A DNA stretch of 64,000 bases from Cyanobium sp. Morenito 9A2 (GCF_024345575.1 NZ_JAGQBJ010000003.1:124001-188000), one strand, 5' to 3'. Counted from the stretch's first letter, positions 1-11,111 are shown. The notes: generated by a model not told the origin, from the letters alone. Program-made: numbers and translations.

Positions 1-883
1 CCAGCCCTGGCGGGTAGCCCCAGCGCCGACGAAAAGCCTGCTCGAACGGCCCCCAGCCGGGCCCCTGGCTGGTGGTGCCAATGCCCAACTGTGGTCGCGC
101 CAGGTCGCGCCAGGTCGCGAAGGGCCACACCAGGGCCAGCGCTTCGGGCCACTGGGCCGCCGCCGCCGCCCGGGCCAGGGGGCTGCCGGGGCGGGTGATC
201 ACCATCAGGGCCTGGGGCCTATACCAGCTCACGTCATCGAGAAGCTGGGCCCAGTCCTTGGTCTGGGCGGGATCGACGCGGATCGGTTCCTCCGCGGCGC
301 CGATGGAGCTTCCCCCCGCCAGCTGCAGCGTGCCCACGAAGCGTTCGGCCCATTGCCCCGCTTCGGCGGAGCCATCACGGATCACCATGACCCGCTTCCA
401 ACCCCTCGATACCGCTGCGCGAGCCAGTTGGTCCGCGGCCTCGCTGCGCGCAGGCGTGAGCGGCCAGAGCCGCTCCGAGCCTCGCAGGGAGGCAAGCTGC
501 CGCAGGGAAAGTCCCCGTTGCAGAGGCAACAGCACCGTCGCCTCCAGGCGTTCCGCCAGCTGGCCGTAGGCGGCCAAGGGGGCCGCTGGCGGAGCGATCA
601 GCAGCGACAGGGGAGGGCCGGCCTCCAAGGCCCTGAGGGGGTTGGACGCCGGTGGCACCCAGCCCAGGCCCAGCTCCGGGGGCAGCCCTCCACAGACCTC
701 GCTCTGCTCCTGGGCCAGCCGGTAGCCGCGCCGAAGGCCATCCCCCACTCCCGCCAACCGCTGCTCGGAGGGCAACAGCATCACCACAGGCCGGGGCAGC
801 GGTGTGCTCCCGGCCAGGGTTTGCATCCCCAGGAGCGAGGCCAGCACCCCGAGGACCCCAAGAACCCTGCTGCCAGTGGTCAT
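1..883 (-). CDS. Periplasmic binding protein-like (type I fold), 3' end cut by window edge
   Basis: Read leftward from an ATG at 883, an open frame runs without a stop to base 1, so the C-terminus is missing. The start is followed by a hydrophobic signal-like segment (VLGVLGVLASLLGMQTLAG). After it come a PVVMLLPSEQRL strand and a stretch MVIRDGSAEAGQWAERFVG that looks like a branched-chain amino-acid (LivJ-like) or LpoA-like periplasmic binding fold. Known for that fold: secreted receptors for transporters or periplasmic regulators. No transporter genes sit next to it inside the window, so ligand and partner are unknown. It diverges from the Tic22-like gene with a 73-nt gap. The exported location is well supported; the exact function is a guess. 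Confidence 0.7.
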   Translation of the reverse strand, partial: MTTGSRVLGVLGVLASLLGMQTLAGSTPLPRPVVMLLPSEQRLAGVGDGLRRGYRLAQEQSEVCGGLPPELGLGWVPPASNPLRALEAGPPLSLLIAPPAAPLAAYGQLAERLEATVLLPLQRGLSLRQLASLRGSERLWPLTPARSEAADQLARAAVSRGWKRVMVIRDGSAEAGQWAERFVGTLQLAGGSSIGAAEEPIRVDPAQTKDWAQLLDDVSWYRPQALMVITRPGSPLARAAAAAQWPEALALVWPFATWRDLARPQLGIGTTSQGPGWGPFEQAFRRRWGYPPGL

Positions 884-956
884 GCCTTGCACCGTCCAGC
901 CAGAGAAAGCTAGGACCGATCCCTTGCTTAGGCTGCTTTGATCCAGCCTTGGACGC

Positions 957-1730
957 ATGCGGGCTCGCCTTTCTTCATCCAGCTTTGGCTTGGTCTCCCT
1001 TTGGGGACGCCTGGGTGTGGCTTTCGCCGTCGCTTCCCAGCTCAGCTTGGCGACGGGTGGCCTGTTGATGGTCCCTCACCCCGCCCAGGCGATCACCGAA
1101 GCGGTGGCGGCCAAGAAGTTGGCGGTGATCCCTGTGTTCGTGCTCACCGACGAGAAGGGCACACCCCTGCCCATTCCCCGGGACAAGGATCTGATCCTTC
1201 CCCTCTATCTGGATCGCACCAAGGCCGAGAGCGAACTGGCGGCTTTCAAGAAGGCCAATCCTGCTGTGAAGGCCAAACTGCTGCCGATTCCCCTCAACGT
1301 CGCCAACGACAAGATCCTCGAGCTCAACAAGCAACTCAAGGATAAGAAGCTTCTGGGCGCCGTGATCCCCCGTCCCCAGGACCGGGCCGAAGCGGTGAAG
1401 CTGCTCAAGCAGCAGGGGCTCACAGATAAAGCCATCGCTGAAGGCCTCAGCGTGCCGGTGTTCTTCACAAGGCCCTTCCTGACGCTCAACACCCCCCAGG
1501 GACCCCGGGGGGTGTTTTTCTTCTCCTTTGACGCCCTTGAAAATGCCTTGGCCAAGATTCCCGATCGCCAGAAGCTGATGCCCCAGGCGGCTGATCTTTC
1601 CGCCGTGCTGCGCGAGATCATCAAACAGAAGGATGACCTCTACGTGTTCTTCCCCACCCCCGAATACTTCAAACTGGTCCAACAGCAGGGTGGAGCGGCG
1701 AAGACCCCTTCGCCCGTGGCCCCGAAGTAG
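957..1730 (+). CDS. Tic22-like family protein
   Basis: 257 residues from an ATG at 957. An N-terminal signal-like region ends near residue 45 at HPAQA, giving a mature protein beginning ITEAV. Features matching the Tic22 family are VIPVFVLTDEKGTPL, a pair of alpha/beta repeats, GVFFFSFDALENAL and the C-terminal DDLYVFFPTPEYFKLV. In cyanobacteria Tic22 homologues are periplasmic or thylakoid-lumen proteins linked to outer-membrane biogenesis; in chloroplasts they are intermembrane-space chaperones. It is monocistronic and converges on the small membrane-protein gene at 1861, leaving about 130 nt with no recognisable gene. Confidence 0.88.
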   Translation: MRARLSSSSFGLVSLWGRLGVAFAVASQLSLATGGLLMVPHPAQAITEAVAAKKLAVIPVFVLTDEKGTPLPIPRDKDLILPLYLDRTKAESELAAFKKANPAVKAKLLPIPLNVANDKILELNKQLKDKKLLGAVIPRPQDRAEAVKLLKQQGLTDKAIAEGLSVPVFFTRPFLTLNTPQGPRGVFFFSFDALENALAKIPDRQKLMPQAADLSAVLREIIKQKDDLYVFFPTPEYFKLVQQQGGAAKTPSPVAPK

Positions 1731-1860
1731 GTCGCTGGGCAAGCAGTAGACGGTGACGGCTCTTAAACTTTCCATCCTCTTGGATGGGGAGCTCAAAAGC
1801 CGACCCATGCCAGAGCAGCTCTCGGGAGTGAGTACGGCAGCTGTTCAATCCTGCGGGCGT

Positions 1861-2061
1861 TCAATCCAGAGGTGTGGGCCGGGATTCGGGCAGCAACTGG
1901 ATCAACAGCCCGGCGCCCATCAGTACCCCACCGATCGCCAGGGCGACGGGCCGGTTCACGGCAGCCTCCCCTTGCAGCCAAAGACCGGCCGAGAGGAAGG
2001 CGCCCCCCAGCAGGAGGCTGGGCACCAGCACAATGCCCTTGGCTGTGCGGTTCAAGCTCAT
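1861..2061 (-). CDS. Small two-TM membrane protein, unknown function
   Basis: 66 residues with two hydrophobic segments, GIVLVPSLLLGGAFLSAGLW and PVALAIGGVLMGAGLLIQLL, and short polar ends. Its ATG at 2061 overlaps the stop of the nuclease-like gene by four bases (ATGA), so the two are probably co-translated. Good third-position G/C bias and the tight coupling argue that it is real. I do not recognise a family function. Confidence 0.7.
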   Translation of the reverse strand: MSLNRTAKGIVLVPSLLLGGAFLSAGLWLQGEAAVNRPVALAIGGVLMGAGLLIQLLPESRPTPLD

Positions 2062-2450
2062 CCTTCAGGGCTGAAGGATGGGTCCGCAGAGCTGAGAGCC
2101 CTTGCATTCAGGCAGGCACCCTGGCTGTCTCCCAGCTCCAGGGGCTCTGCGAGGCCCGCCGCCACCAGGACATGGCCGAGGTCTTCTCCTCCGCTGAGAA
2201 CCGTCACCCTGGCCAGTAGCTCACCGTCGCTCGTCCCCACGGGCCGGAGGTTGACACGGCTGTGGCGGGGCAGCTTTTGGCGGACCAGATTGATGGCTGC
2301 GGCCTCTTGGGGCGGACTCACCCGCACGCAGGGCAGACGCACGCCATAGACGCGGTTACGGTCGCCCACCTGGAGCCGCGTCGGGCCCCGTACGGAAAGC
2401 ACTTCCGCGGCCCAGGAAGCCGAGGGGGAGAGGAGAAGGGAGCTGATCAT
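2058..2450 (-). CDS. Secreted nuclease-like (SNase/thermonuclease-fold) protein
   Basis: 130 residues if the ATG at 2450 is used. The protein is exported: a hydrophobic stretch ends SPSASWA before AEVLSV. The core (VLSVRGPTRLQVGDRNRVYGVRL, VRVSPPQEAAAINLVRQKL, LLARVTVLSGGEDLGHVLVAAGLA) resembles the OB-fold of staphylococcal-nuclease-like proteins. The classical catalytic Arg/Glu set cannot be placed with certainty, so activity is doubtful. The signal peptide looks short from 2450. A CTG at 2495 would give a better signal ([20 protein letters not shown]) and would overlap the ilvB stop, so the true start may lie there. It is last but one in the leftward hemH-M23-ilvB run. Confidence 0.65.
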   Translation of the reverse strand: MISSLLLSPSASWAAEVLSVRGPTRLQVGDRNRVYGVRLPCVRVSPPQEAAAINLVRQKLPRHSRVNLRPVGTSDGELLARVTVLSGGEDLGHVLVAAGLAEPLELGDSQGACLNARALSSADPSFSPEG

Positions 2451-2491
2451 GATCGCACTCAGTAAGAGAGCGAGCAGGGGGCGGCCAGGGC

Positions 2492-4381
2492 TCAGAGTTT
2501 CGCCCCGCAGCTGGGGCAGAACAGGTGGGCGCTGGCGGTGCTGCTGCCGCAGCTGCCGCATTGCCGAATCGTGTCGATCGCCAGCTCTGGGTGGCTCGGG
2601 AGACCCACCATCTGGGCGTTGCTGGCGCCTGGAGGCACCATCGGATAGCAATTTTCGTTGCGGCGCACGACCACATCGATGAACACCGGACCGGGGTGGG
2701 CCAGGGCTTCGGCCAGGTCAGCGTGGAGATTCTCACGCTCGCTGATCGTCATGCCCCGGACCCCGAAGGCCTCCGCCAGGGCGGCGAAGTTGGGCATCCC
2801 GCCGCTCATTTCTGAGTTGGAATAGCGCTCGCCATAGAAGCTCTCCTGCCATTGGCGCACCATGCCCTGCCAGCCGTTGTTGATCACCACAACCTTCACA
2901 GGCAGCCCGTACTGGTTGAGGGTGCCCAGTTCCTGGATGTTCATCAGGATGCTGGCGTCACCGGCCACGCAGATCACCTGTGCCTTGGGGTAGGCCACCT
3001 GCACGCCCATGGCCGCCGGCAGGCCGAATCCCATGGTGCCCAGTCCACTGCTGCTGATCCAGTGGCGGGGTCCGTTATGGAGGAACTGGGCCGCCCACAT
3101 CTGGTGTTGGCCCACATCGGTCGTGATGAAGGCGTGGGGGGCCAGCTCCTGCAGAGCCACCACCACCTCCTGGGGGGCAATGGCGCCTTCAGGGGCGGGC
3201 ACCACGAGCGGGTAGTGGCGCTTCCAGCTGTCGATGCGCTCCAGCCAGGCCTCGGTGCGGTGACTGGCCGGTTCCCCTTCAGAGGCCGCGAGCAGGGCTT
3301 CAAGGGCGTCGCGCACATCGGCGACGATCGGCACCTCCGGCACGCGCACCTTGCCCACCTCGGCGGCGTCGATGTCGATGTGGATCACCTGGGCGCGGGG
3401 GGCGAAGCTGTCGACCCGGCCCGTGACTCGGTCATCGAAGCGGGCGCCGACGGCGATCAACAGATCGCACTCCGTCACGGCGAAGTTCGCGTAGGCGGTG
3501 CCGTGCATGCCGAGCATCCCGACCGCCAGCGCGGCCTGTTCGTCGAAGGCACCCTTGCCCATCAAGGTGGTGGTGACGGGAAGCCGGAAGCGTTCGGCGA
3601 GCGTCTTGACCGCAGCATGGGCCCCCGAGCTGATGGCACCGCCACCCACATAGAGCAGGGGCCTGCGGGCCTGGCGAATCAGCTCCAGGGCCTTGGTGAT
3701 GGCGGCGGCCTTGGGGGGAGCCGGCAGCTGGTAGCCGGCGGGTTTGGCGCTTCCGGGCGCCACGGGCACGTAGTCGAATTCTTCGAGGCCCACATCCTTG
3801 GGCACATCGATCAGCACCGGGCCAGGCCGGCCGCTGGAGGCGATCAGAAAGGCCTCGGCCACAATCCTGCCGATGTCCGCGGGGTCGCGCACCACCCAGG
3901 AGTGCTTCACGATCGGCAGGGTGATGCCGAAGATGTCCGTTTCCTGGAAGGCGTCGGTGCCGATCGCCGCACGGCTCACCTGGCCTGTGATCACGACCAG
4001 GGGCACCGAGTCCATCTGGGCGGTGGCGATGCCGGTCACCAGGTTGGTGGCACCGGGGCCGGAGGTGCCGAAGCAGACCCCCACCTGGCCGGTGGCGCGG
4101 GCGTAGGCGTCGGCGGCATGGGTGCCGCCCTGCTCGTGGCGCACGAGGATGTGGTTGAACCAGCCCCGGCTCTCGGCCTTGTGCAGTTCGTCGTAGATGG
4201 GAAGGATCGCCCCGCCGGGGTACCCGAAGATGTGCTTGACCCCATGGCGGTGCAGGGCATCCATCAGGGCGTAGGCCCCGCTGACGCGGCCAGGGACGGG
4301 CAGGACGGCGGCTTCCGCCGCAGGGGAAACGGACGTGAGGGTCACGGCTGCGGCAGAACCCAGTCGGTGAGATCGGCTCAC
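2492..4381 (-). CDS. ilvB: Acetolactate synthase large subunit, with C-terminal zinc ribbon
   Basis: 629 residues. It catalyses the ThDP-dependent condensation of pyruvate (or pyruvate plus 2-ketobutyrate), the first common step of branched-chain amino-acid synthesis. The ThDP-activating glutamate is E83 in [18 protein letters not shown]. The central FAD-binding domain follows, and the ThDP/Mg motif begins [19 protein letters not shown] near residue 475. Length and order match the family. An unusual tail, CGSCG-N9-FCPSCGAKL, places four cysteines (608, 611, 622, 625) as a CxxC...CxxC zinc ribbon after the usual end. The regulatory small subunit (ilvN) is not in this window. The start ATG at 4381 gives an extra Ala/Val-rich leader of about 30 residues. 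Confidence 0.96.
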   Translation of the reverse strand: MSRSHRLGSAAAVTLTSVSPAAEAAVLPVPGRVSGAYALMDALHRHGVKHIFGYPGGAILPIYDELHKAESRGWFNHILVRHEQGGTHAADAYARATGQVGVCFGTSGPGATNLVTGIATAQMDSVPLVVITGQVSRAAIGTDAFQETDIFGITLPIVKHSWVVRDPADIGRIVAEAFLIASSGRPGPVLIDVPKDVGLEEFDYVPVAPGSAKPAGYQLPAPPKAAAITKALELIRQARRPLLYVGGGAISSGAHAAVKTLAERFRLPVTTTLMGKGAFDEQAALAVGMLGMHGTAYANFAVTECDLLIAVGARFDDRVTGRVDSFAPRAQVIHIDIDAAEVGKVRVPEVPIVADVRDALEALLAASEGEPASHRTEAWLERIDSWKRHYPLVVPAPEGAIAPQEVVVALQELAPHAFITTDVGQHQMWAAQFLHNGPRHWISSSGLGTMGFGLPAAMGVQVAYPKAQVICVAGDASILMNIQELGTLNQYGLPVKVVVINNGWQGMVRQWQESFYGERYSNSEMSGGMPNFAALAEAFGVRGMTISERENLHADLAEALAHPGPVFIDVVVRRNENCYPMVPPGASNAQMVGLPSHPELAIDTIRQCGSCGSSTASAHLFCPSCGAKL

Positions 4382-4442
4382 CCTAAGGCGTGGTCAAGGC
4401 ACCGGGGTATGGCGGTCTTGTTTTTCGCTACCCGACCCCGGC

Positions 4443-4976
4443 TCAACGGCGTCGGCTGAGCACCATCGCCTTGAGGATCACCCCGGGGTTGAGCCATTCG
4501 CCCCGGTAACGGATGCCCCAGTGGAGGTGGGGGCCCGTGGTGCGCCCGCTCATGCCCACGTGGGCGATCACCTCGCCGGCACGCACCCTCTGACCCTGGT
4601 GGATCGCCAGGGGACCACTGCGGTACCAGCTCCCATTCACTGTGCCGGAGAGATGGCAGTAGATGTGCTCGTAATCCCCTGAACGGATGATCAGGCCGGT
4701 GCCGCAGGCCCCATCGCTGAACACATCGCTGACCACTCCGCTCCACCAGTTGCGGATCGGTGAGCCCATCGGAGCGGCGATGTCGAGGCCGTTGTGGGGT
4801 TGAGCTGACCCGCCCGGCCCAATCCTTGTGCCGTAGTGGCTGGTGTAACCAAGGAAGGCGGTGACCGGAAACACGCCCCGACTCCAGCCGCCGTTGGCAC
4901 CAGCCGGCGCCACGGCCAGCGGCAGCGGGGCCAGGGCCAGGGCCAGCATCAGAGCCAGGGGGCGTCGGCGCAGCAT
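4443..4976 (-). CDS. Secreted M23-family (LytM-type) peptidase
   Basis: 177 residues from the ATG at 4976, chosen because it precedes a clean signal peptide (MLRRRPLALMLALALAPLPL ending near APAGA). The zinc-peptidase motifs are present: H61-x3-D65 in HNGLDIAAP and the HxH of GPHLHWG, with HIYCHL between them. LytM enzymes cleave peptidoglycan cross-bridges or act as amidase activators. With both metal-site motifs intact, this one is probably catalytic. It lies five bases downstream of the hemH stop and upstream of ilvB on the same strand. Substrate preference cannot be read from the sequence. Confidence 0.88.
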   Translation of the reverse strand: MLRRRPLALMLALALAPLPLAVAPAGANGGWSRGVFPVTAFLGYTSHYGTRIGPGGSAQPHNGLDIAAPMGSPIRNWWSGVVSDVFSDGACGTGLIIRSGDYEHIYCHLSGTVNGSWYRSGPLAIHQGQRVRAGEVIAHVGMSGRTTGPHLHWGIRYRGEWLNPGVILKAMVLSRRR

Positions 4977-4981
4977 GGGCT

Positions 4982-6157
4982 TCAGAGCAGCCCCAGGGCG
5001 TGGAGGGGGCCTTTCCCACTGAGGAGTTCCAGCAGAAAGGCCGAGAAGCCCACCATGGCCAGCCGTCCGTTCCAGACCTCGGAGCTGTTGTTCCAGCCCC
5101 AGGACCACTTCTCCTGGGGGTAGAGCTTCACGCGCTTGGGCAATTGGGAGGCCTGGTCGAGGTTGACCTCCGGGCCTGCAATCGACTCCTGGACCAGATC
5201 CGCCAGGCCGCTGATAAAGCTGGGAGTGACATCGAGGGCCGGAACCCGTTGGAAGTTGGTGATCCCTGCTTCGGTGGCGATCTCCCGATACTCGATGTCG
5301 ATCTCCTCGAGCGTTTCGATGTGCTCGCTCACGAAGCTGATCGGCACTACCACCAGCTCCTTGACCCCTTCTTCCCCCAGGCGCACCAGGGCTTCATCGG
5401 TATAGGGCTTGAGCCATTCGACCGGTCCCACTCTGCTCTGGTAGGCGAGGGTGAAGGGGTTGCGGTGGCCCAGATCGGCTTCGAGCCTGGCCATGATCAG
5501 ATCGGCGCAGCTCTCGATCTCCGTTTGATAGGGATCGCCGGCCTCTTCCACGTAGCTCTTGGGCACTCCGTGGGCACTGAAGAAGATGTGGGCGTTGGCT
5601 GGATCGGCGCAGGATTGCAGTTGACGGGTGATCAGTTCAGCCATCGCCCCGATGTAGCCAGGGTGGTCATACCAGCTGCGGATGCAGCGGATCGGCAGGT
5701 GCGCGAAGGCCGGATCCGCCTGGCGCAGCCGTTGCAGCTCCCGGAAGCTGGAGCCGCTGGTGCTGATCGAGAAGTGGGGGTAGAGGGGCAGCACCACCAC
5801 TTCGTCCACATGATCGGCTTTGATGTCCGCCACGGCCGATTCGGTGAACGGGTGCCAGTAGCGCATCGCCACGTAGGTGGTGGCCTCCACAGAGCGGGAG
5901 CGCAGCTCGCTCTGGAGTTCCCGCGCCTGCTGGTCGGTGATGCGGCGCAGGGGGGAACCGCCGCCGATGGCCTTGTAGGCCTCCTGGGACTTGCTGCTGC
6001 GCAGGCTGCTGATCAACCAGGCGAGAGGCTTCTGCAGCAGCGGCGTGGGCAGCCGGATGATCTCCGGGTCGGAGAACAGGTTGTAGAGGAACGGCCCCAC
6101 GTCCTGGATGCGCTCAGGTCCGCCGAGGTTCAGCAGCAGCACGCCGACCTTGGCCAT
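4982..6157 (-). CDS. hemH: Ferrochelatase with C-terminal CAB/Hlip helix
   Basis: 391 residues. It inserts ferrous iron into protoporphyrin IX, the last step of haem synthesis. The ferrochelatase core begins [18 protein letters not shown] and includes the [17 protein letters not shown] region with the catalytic histidine. It extends past the usual ~320 residues by a proline/tryptophan linker and a chlorophyll a/b-binding-like helix, [20 protein letters not shown]. The E-x-x-N-x-R signature of that helix is complete. This fused form is characteristic of cyanobacteria and plastids, where the tail helps dimerisation and pigment binding. First gene of the leftward run, divergent from the recombinase gene. 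Confidence 0.97.
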   Translation of the reverse strand: MAKVGVLLLNLGGPERIQDVGPFLYNLFSDPEIIRLPTPLLQKPLAWLISSLRSSKSQEAYKAIGGGSPLRRITDQQARELQSELRSRSVEATTYVAMRYWHPFTESAVADIKADHVDEVVVLPLYPHFSISTSGSSFRELQRLRQADPAFAHLPIRCIRSWYDHPGYIGAMAELITRQLQSCADPANAHIFFSAHGVPKSYVEEAGDPYQTEIESCADLIMARLEADLGHRNPFTLAYQSRVGPVEWLKPYTDEALVRLGEEGVKELVVVPISFVSEHIETLEEIDIEYREIATEAGITNFQRVPALDVTPSFISGLADLVQESIAGPEVNLDQASQLPKRVKLYPQEKWSWGWNNSSEVWNGRLAMVGFSAFLLELLSGKGPLHALGLL

Positions 6158-6258
6158 GCCTGGGGGGGTGGGGAGTGGGCCGAGCGTAACGCTGCCTCAG
6201 CACCCCTGGCCGTCGCCGATTCGGCTCGATAGGGTCGGCGCGCCCTTTCGATGCGCCC

Positions 6259-7494
6259 GTGTCCGCCTCGATCGAGCCCCTGATCCGTGAGCAGAACGCC
6301 CTGTTGGCGGCGGGGGGGCTGTCCTTGCGCCTGGAGCTGCGGGGCCAGCGGCTGGGCCTGCGCGGCCCGCTGCCCTGCCGCAGGGGCAGCGGCCGCCACC
6401 CGGTGCAACGGATCAGCCTGGGCCTGCCTGCCGATGAGAGCGGCCTGCGCCAGGCCCAGCAGCAGCTGCGCAAGTTGGTGCAGCAGTTGCAGCAGCAACG
6501 GTTCCACTGGGCTGATTGGGGATCGGCGCGCCCTGCGGCGCCAGCTGCTTCAGGTGGGATCAGCCCAACAACCCTCCCGGAGCCTCCACCACTTCACTCA
6601 CGGGCGCGGCTTGACCATGGGGCCCCTTGGCTGGCCGCTTTCGAGCGCAGCTTCCATGGCGAGGCCCGCCGTCGCCACAACCGCGCCGGTACGCTCACCA
6701 CGTGGCGCAGCGCCTACTTGCCCTACCTGAGGCGGCTGGAGGCCCAGGCCCTGGCGGGTGGTGGGCCGCCTGACGGGGACCTGTTGCTCCAGGTGCTGGA
6801 GAGCTATGGCCCCGCCAGCCGCAGCCGCCAGCAGTGCGGCCTTGTGCTGGCGGCCCTGGCCCGTTTTCTCGAGCTGGAGCTGCCGCCCGACTGGGGCCAG
6901 CGGGCCGGGGGCTACGGCCTGCACCGGGCCCAGTTCCGCCAGTTGCCCAGTGATGCCGTGATCCTGGAGCTTCTGGAGCGCATCCCCAACCCCCAGTGGC
7001 GTCTGGCCTATGGGCTGATGGCCACCTACGGCTTGCGCAACCACGAAGTTTTTTTTTGTGATCTCTCCTCCCTGGCGCCCGGCGGCGATCGGGTCCTGCG
7101 GGTGCTTCCCACCAGCAAGACCGGTGAACACCAGGTGTGGCCGTTCCAGCCCGCCTGGGTGGAGCACTTCGACCTCCCCCGCCTCGGGGCGGAGGTCGCC
7201 GCCCTGCCCCCCGTCTGCACCGACCTCGGCCGCACCACCCTGCAGCAGGTGGGGCGGCGGGTGGCCGAGCAGTTCCGTCGCTACGGCCTGCCGATCACCC
7301 CCTACGACCTGCGCCATGCCTGGGCCGTGCGCACCATCCACATCGGCCTGCCGGACACCGTGGCGGCGCGGATGATGGGCCACTCGGTGACGATCCACAC
7401 GCGCACCTACCACCACTGGATCACCCGCCGGGATCAACAGCAGGCGGTGGACGCGGCCCTCTCCCGTCAGCGCCAGAGTGCGGCGACCGCCTGA
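6259..7494 (+). CDS. Tyrosine recombinase / phage-integrase family
   Basis: 411 residues from a GTG at 6259. All expected catalytic positions of the family are visible: R260 (YGLRNHE), K287 (PTSKTGE), H353 and R356 region (YDLRHAWAVR), H375 (MMGHSV) and Tyr384 (TRTYHHW). The first ~100 residues form an Arg/Gln-rich arm-like domain. The middle (TLTTWRSAYLPYLRRLEAQA) resembles the core-binding domain. It sits between hemH and cobO with nothing phage-like nearby and no flanking repeats I can find. A run of nine T at 7049-7057 encodes VFFC just after R260. It may be a domesticated or vertically inherited integrase rather than part of a recent element. Confidence 0.85.
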   Translation: MSASIEPLIREQNALLAAGGLSLRLELRGQRLGLRGPLPCRRGSGRHPVQRISLGLPADESGLRQAQQQLRKLVQQLQQQRFHWADWGSARPAAPAASGGISPTTLPEPPPLHSRARLDHGAPWLAAFERSFHGEARRRHNRAGTLTTWRSAYLPYLRRLEAQALAGGGPPDGDLLLQVLESYGPASRSRQQCGLVLAALARFLELELPPDWGQRAGGYGLHRAQFRQLPSDAVILELLERIPNPQWRLAYGLMATYGLRNHEVFFCDLSSLAPGGDRVLRVLPTSKTGEHQVWPFQPAWVEHFDLPRLGAEVAALPPVCTDLGRTTLQQVGRRVAEQFRRYGLPITPYDLRHAWAVRTIHIGLPDTVAARMMGHSVTIHTRTYHHWITRRDQQQAVDAALSRQRQSAATA

Positions 7495-7503
7495 CGCCAG
7501 CCG

Positions 7504-9001
<1,498 letters not shown>

Positions 9002-9028
9002 GCCTTCCTCTCTTTGGAGCCCCCTCCC

Positions 9029-9568
9029 ATGGACATCGAAGCCAGCATGCAGAAGTCGGTGGAATCCACCCTTCGCACGTTCAATTCGATCCGCACCGGC
9101 CGCGCCAATCCCTCCCTGCTCGACAAGATCAGCGTCGAGTACTACGGAGCCGACACACCGCTGAAAGCCCTGGCCACCCTCTCCACCCCCGACGCCCAGA
9201 CCCTGCAGATCCAGCCCTTCGATGCAGGCTCCATGGGGCTGATCGAAAAAGCGATCGCCACCAGTGACCTCGGACTCACCCCGAATAACGATGGCCGGGT
9301 GATCCGCATCAACATCCCGCCCCTCACCGAGGAGCGGCGCAAGGAGTTCTGCAAGCTGGCCGCGAAGTATGCCGAGGAGGGCAAGGTGGCCCTGCGCAAC
9401 ATCCGCCGCGACGCCATCGACAAGGTCAAGCGCAGCGAAAAAGACGCTGAGCTCTCGGAAGATCAGAGCCGCGATGAGCAGGACAAGGTGCAGAAGCTCA
9501 CCGACCGTTTCATCGCCCTGGTTGAGAAGCACCTGGCCGAGAAGGAAGCCGACATCCTCAAGGTTTGA
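9029..9568 (+). CDS. frr: Ribosome recycling factor
   Basis: 179 residues from ATG 9029. Together with EF-G it splits the post-termination ribosome. The N-terminal helix carries [20 protein letters not shown], the hinge is [18 protein letters not shown], and the C-terminal helices contain VRI-like [17 protein letters not shown] and [16 protein letters not shown] at 9014 would add five residues (MEPPP), but [13 protein letters not shown] matches the normal family start. The last four bases (TTGA) overlap the start of the next gene. Confidence 0.97.
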   Translation: MDIEASMQKSVESTLRTFNSIRTGRANPSLLDKISVEYYGADTPLKALATLSTPDAQTLQIQPFDAGSMGLIEKAIATSDLGLTPNNDGRVIRINIPPLTEERRKEFCKLAAKYAEEGKVALRNIRRDAIDKVKRSEKDAELSEDQSRDEQDKVQKLTDRFIALVEKHLAEKEADILKV

Positions 9569-10692
9569 CGCACACCGATGTGATCGTGATCGGCGCCGGA
9601 GCCGCTGGAGCCTCCACGGCCTTTCATCTGGCCCAACGGGGCCGAAAGGTGTTGATGCTGGAGCGCGCACGGCTGCCTCGGCCCAAGCCCTGTGGCGGTG
9701 GCATGGCGGCTTCGGTGCAGCGCTGGTTCCCCTTCGATCTCGGCCCGGCGGTGGATCGGGTGATCGAGAAGGTGCGCTTCACTTGGTGCCTGGAGGATCC
9801 GGTCACTGCAGAGCTGCCGGGTCGTTCCCCGTTCTGGATCGTGCGCCGTTCGGTGCTCGATGCCTTTTTAAGTGCCCAGGCCGTCGCGGCGGGGGCCGAG
9901 TTGGAGCAAGGCTGCGCTGTGGAGGCGGTGGAGCGCGATGGGGAGGGATGGCGCGTGCGCACCGCCGCAGGTCGCGATCTGACCGCCCGCGCCCTGGTGG
10001 TGGCCGACGGCTCCTCCTCCCGTTTCGCAGCCCCCCTCGGGTTGGGGCCAGCCCGACCCCGCTTCGCCCAGGCGGTCGCCCTGGATGTGGAGGGGGAACA
10101 ATTGGAGCCGGACACCGCTCGCTTCGAATTTGGCCTGGTGCGCCATGGCTTCTGCTGGGCTTTCCCGCGCCTGGGGGGCACCAGCATCGGCGTGGGCTCC
10201 TTCATCGGTCGTGAGCCGCTGCAGGCGAAGCCAGCGCTGGAGCGGCTGTTGCCGACGTTGGGGTTGAACGCAGATGCCCACAACCTCCGCCCCGCGCCTT
10301 TGCGCATCTGGGATGGCCACCACGCGCTCCATGGCCCTGGGGCGTTGGCGGTGGGGGATGCGGCCTCGTTGGCGGATCCCTTCCTGGCCGAGGGGTTGCG
10401 CCCCGCGTTGCTCAGCGCGACCCGCGCCGCTGAGGCGCTTGACCACTGGCTGGGGGGCGAGGAGCGGGCTCTGGAGGGCTACAGCGCCACGATGCGCAGG
10501 GAATGGGGCGACTCCATGGCCTGGGGACGGCGGATCGCCCAGGTGTTCTACCGGTTCCCCAGCGTGGGCTATCAGCTCGGCATCAAGCGCCCCACGGCCC
10601 CCGAGCGCATCGCCCAGATCCTCTCGGGGGAGCTGGGCTACGGCGACATCGCCCAACGGGTGATCCGGCGGCTGTTGTTCAAGGGCGCCTGA
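9565..10692 (+). CDS. Geranylgeranyl-reductase-family FAD oxidoreductase
   Basis: 375 residues from a TTG at 9565 that overlaps the frr stop (TTGA), the only start giving a complete Rossmann fold. The FAD motif is [10 protein letters not shown] (residues 8-17). PKPCGGGM near residue 41 is the family hallmark P-x-x-K-x-C-G-G, and [14 protein letters not shown] near 268 is the second FAD contact. Relatives reduce isoprenoid double bonds (chlorophyll phytyl chain, archaeal lipids, menaquinone). This one looks like a paralogue of ChlP rather than ChlP itself, so the substrate is uncertain. End of the pyrH-frr run. Confidence 0.88.
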   Translation: MTHTDVIVIGAGAAGASTAFHLAQRGRKVLMLERARLPRPKPCGGGMAASVQRWFPFDLGPAVDRVIEKVRFTWCLEDPVTAELPGRSPFWIVRRSVLDAFLSAQAVAAGAELEQGCAVEAVERDGEGWRVRTAAGRDLTARALVVADGSSSRFAAPLGLGPARPRFAQAVALDVEGEQLEPDTARFEFGLVRHGFCWAFPRLGGTSIGVGSFIGREPLQAKPALERLLPTLGLNADAHNLRPAPLRIWDGHHALHGPGALAVGDAASLADPFLAEGLRPALLSATRAAEALDHWLGGEERALEGYSATMRREWGDSMAWGRRIAQVFYRFPSVGYQLGIKRPTAPERIAQILSGELGYGDIAQRVIRRLLFKGA

Positions 10693-10739
10693 GCGATCAA
10701 CCCTTACCCGTCCTGGGCTCAGCCAACGCAGGTTCAGCC

Positions 10740-11111
10740 TCAGGTGGTGCCCTTGAGGCGGCGGAGGCGCTCGTCGATCGAACCGAGGAGTTCGATCGCG
10801 AACATTGGTGACTCTTGGACGGCGAAGAGGAACTTCTCGCGGTTCATCACCAGGATGCGGGAGGGGGTGAGGGCTCGGGCGTTGCCGTAGCGGCGGTGGT
10901 CGCCGATCACCAGGGCCCCGGCACCGAAGACATCGCCTTCGCTGATCTGCTCATGGCCTGCTTCGCCGTTCCAGGTCAATTCGACCGTGCCCTCCAATAG
11001 ACCGAACATGCAGTCCCCGGACTCGCCGGAACGGAAGATCAGTTCGCCCGCCTCGAAATCACGCACCTCACTCTGGTTGGCGAGGGCACGCATGGTGTCG
11101 AGAGCATTCAC
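10740..11111 (-). CDS. Stand-alone cyclic-nucleotide-binding-domain protein
   Basis: 123 residues made of a single cNMP-binding (Crp-like) beta-roll. Visible are FEAGELIFRSGESGDCMFGL and ISEGDVFGAGALVIGDHRRYGNARA, then a C-terminal helix. There is no DNA-binding helix-turn-helix after the roll and no transmembrane or enzyme domain. The phosphate-binding cassette is not the canonical RxxS form (FGAGALVIGDHRRYGNA), so cAMP binding is uncertain. It converges on the GGR-like gene with a 47-nt gap. It could be a soluble sensor or an adaptor acting in trans; nothing in the sequence decides. Confidence 0.85.
   Translation of the reverse strand: MNALDTMRALANQSEVRDFEAGELIFRSGESGDCMFGLLEGTVELTWNGEAGHEQISEGDVFGAGALVIGDHRRYGNARALTPSRILVMNREKFLFAVQESPMFAIELLGSIDERLRRLKGTT

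Noticed and set aside
1772-1787. CCATCC-TCTT-GGATGG hairpin between the Tic22-like gene and the 1861 gene
   Set aside because: Perfect 6-bp stem but no T run on either strand, so terminator function is not supported.
2852-4459. 535-residue open frame on the + strand opposite ilvB
   Set aside because: High-GC shadow of ilvB: Gly/His/Ala-rich, no domain, and it lies wholly antisense to a clear gene.
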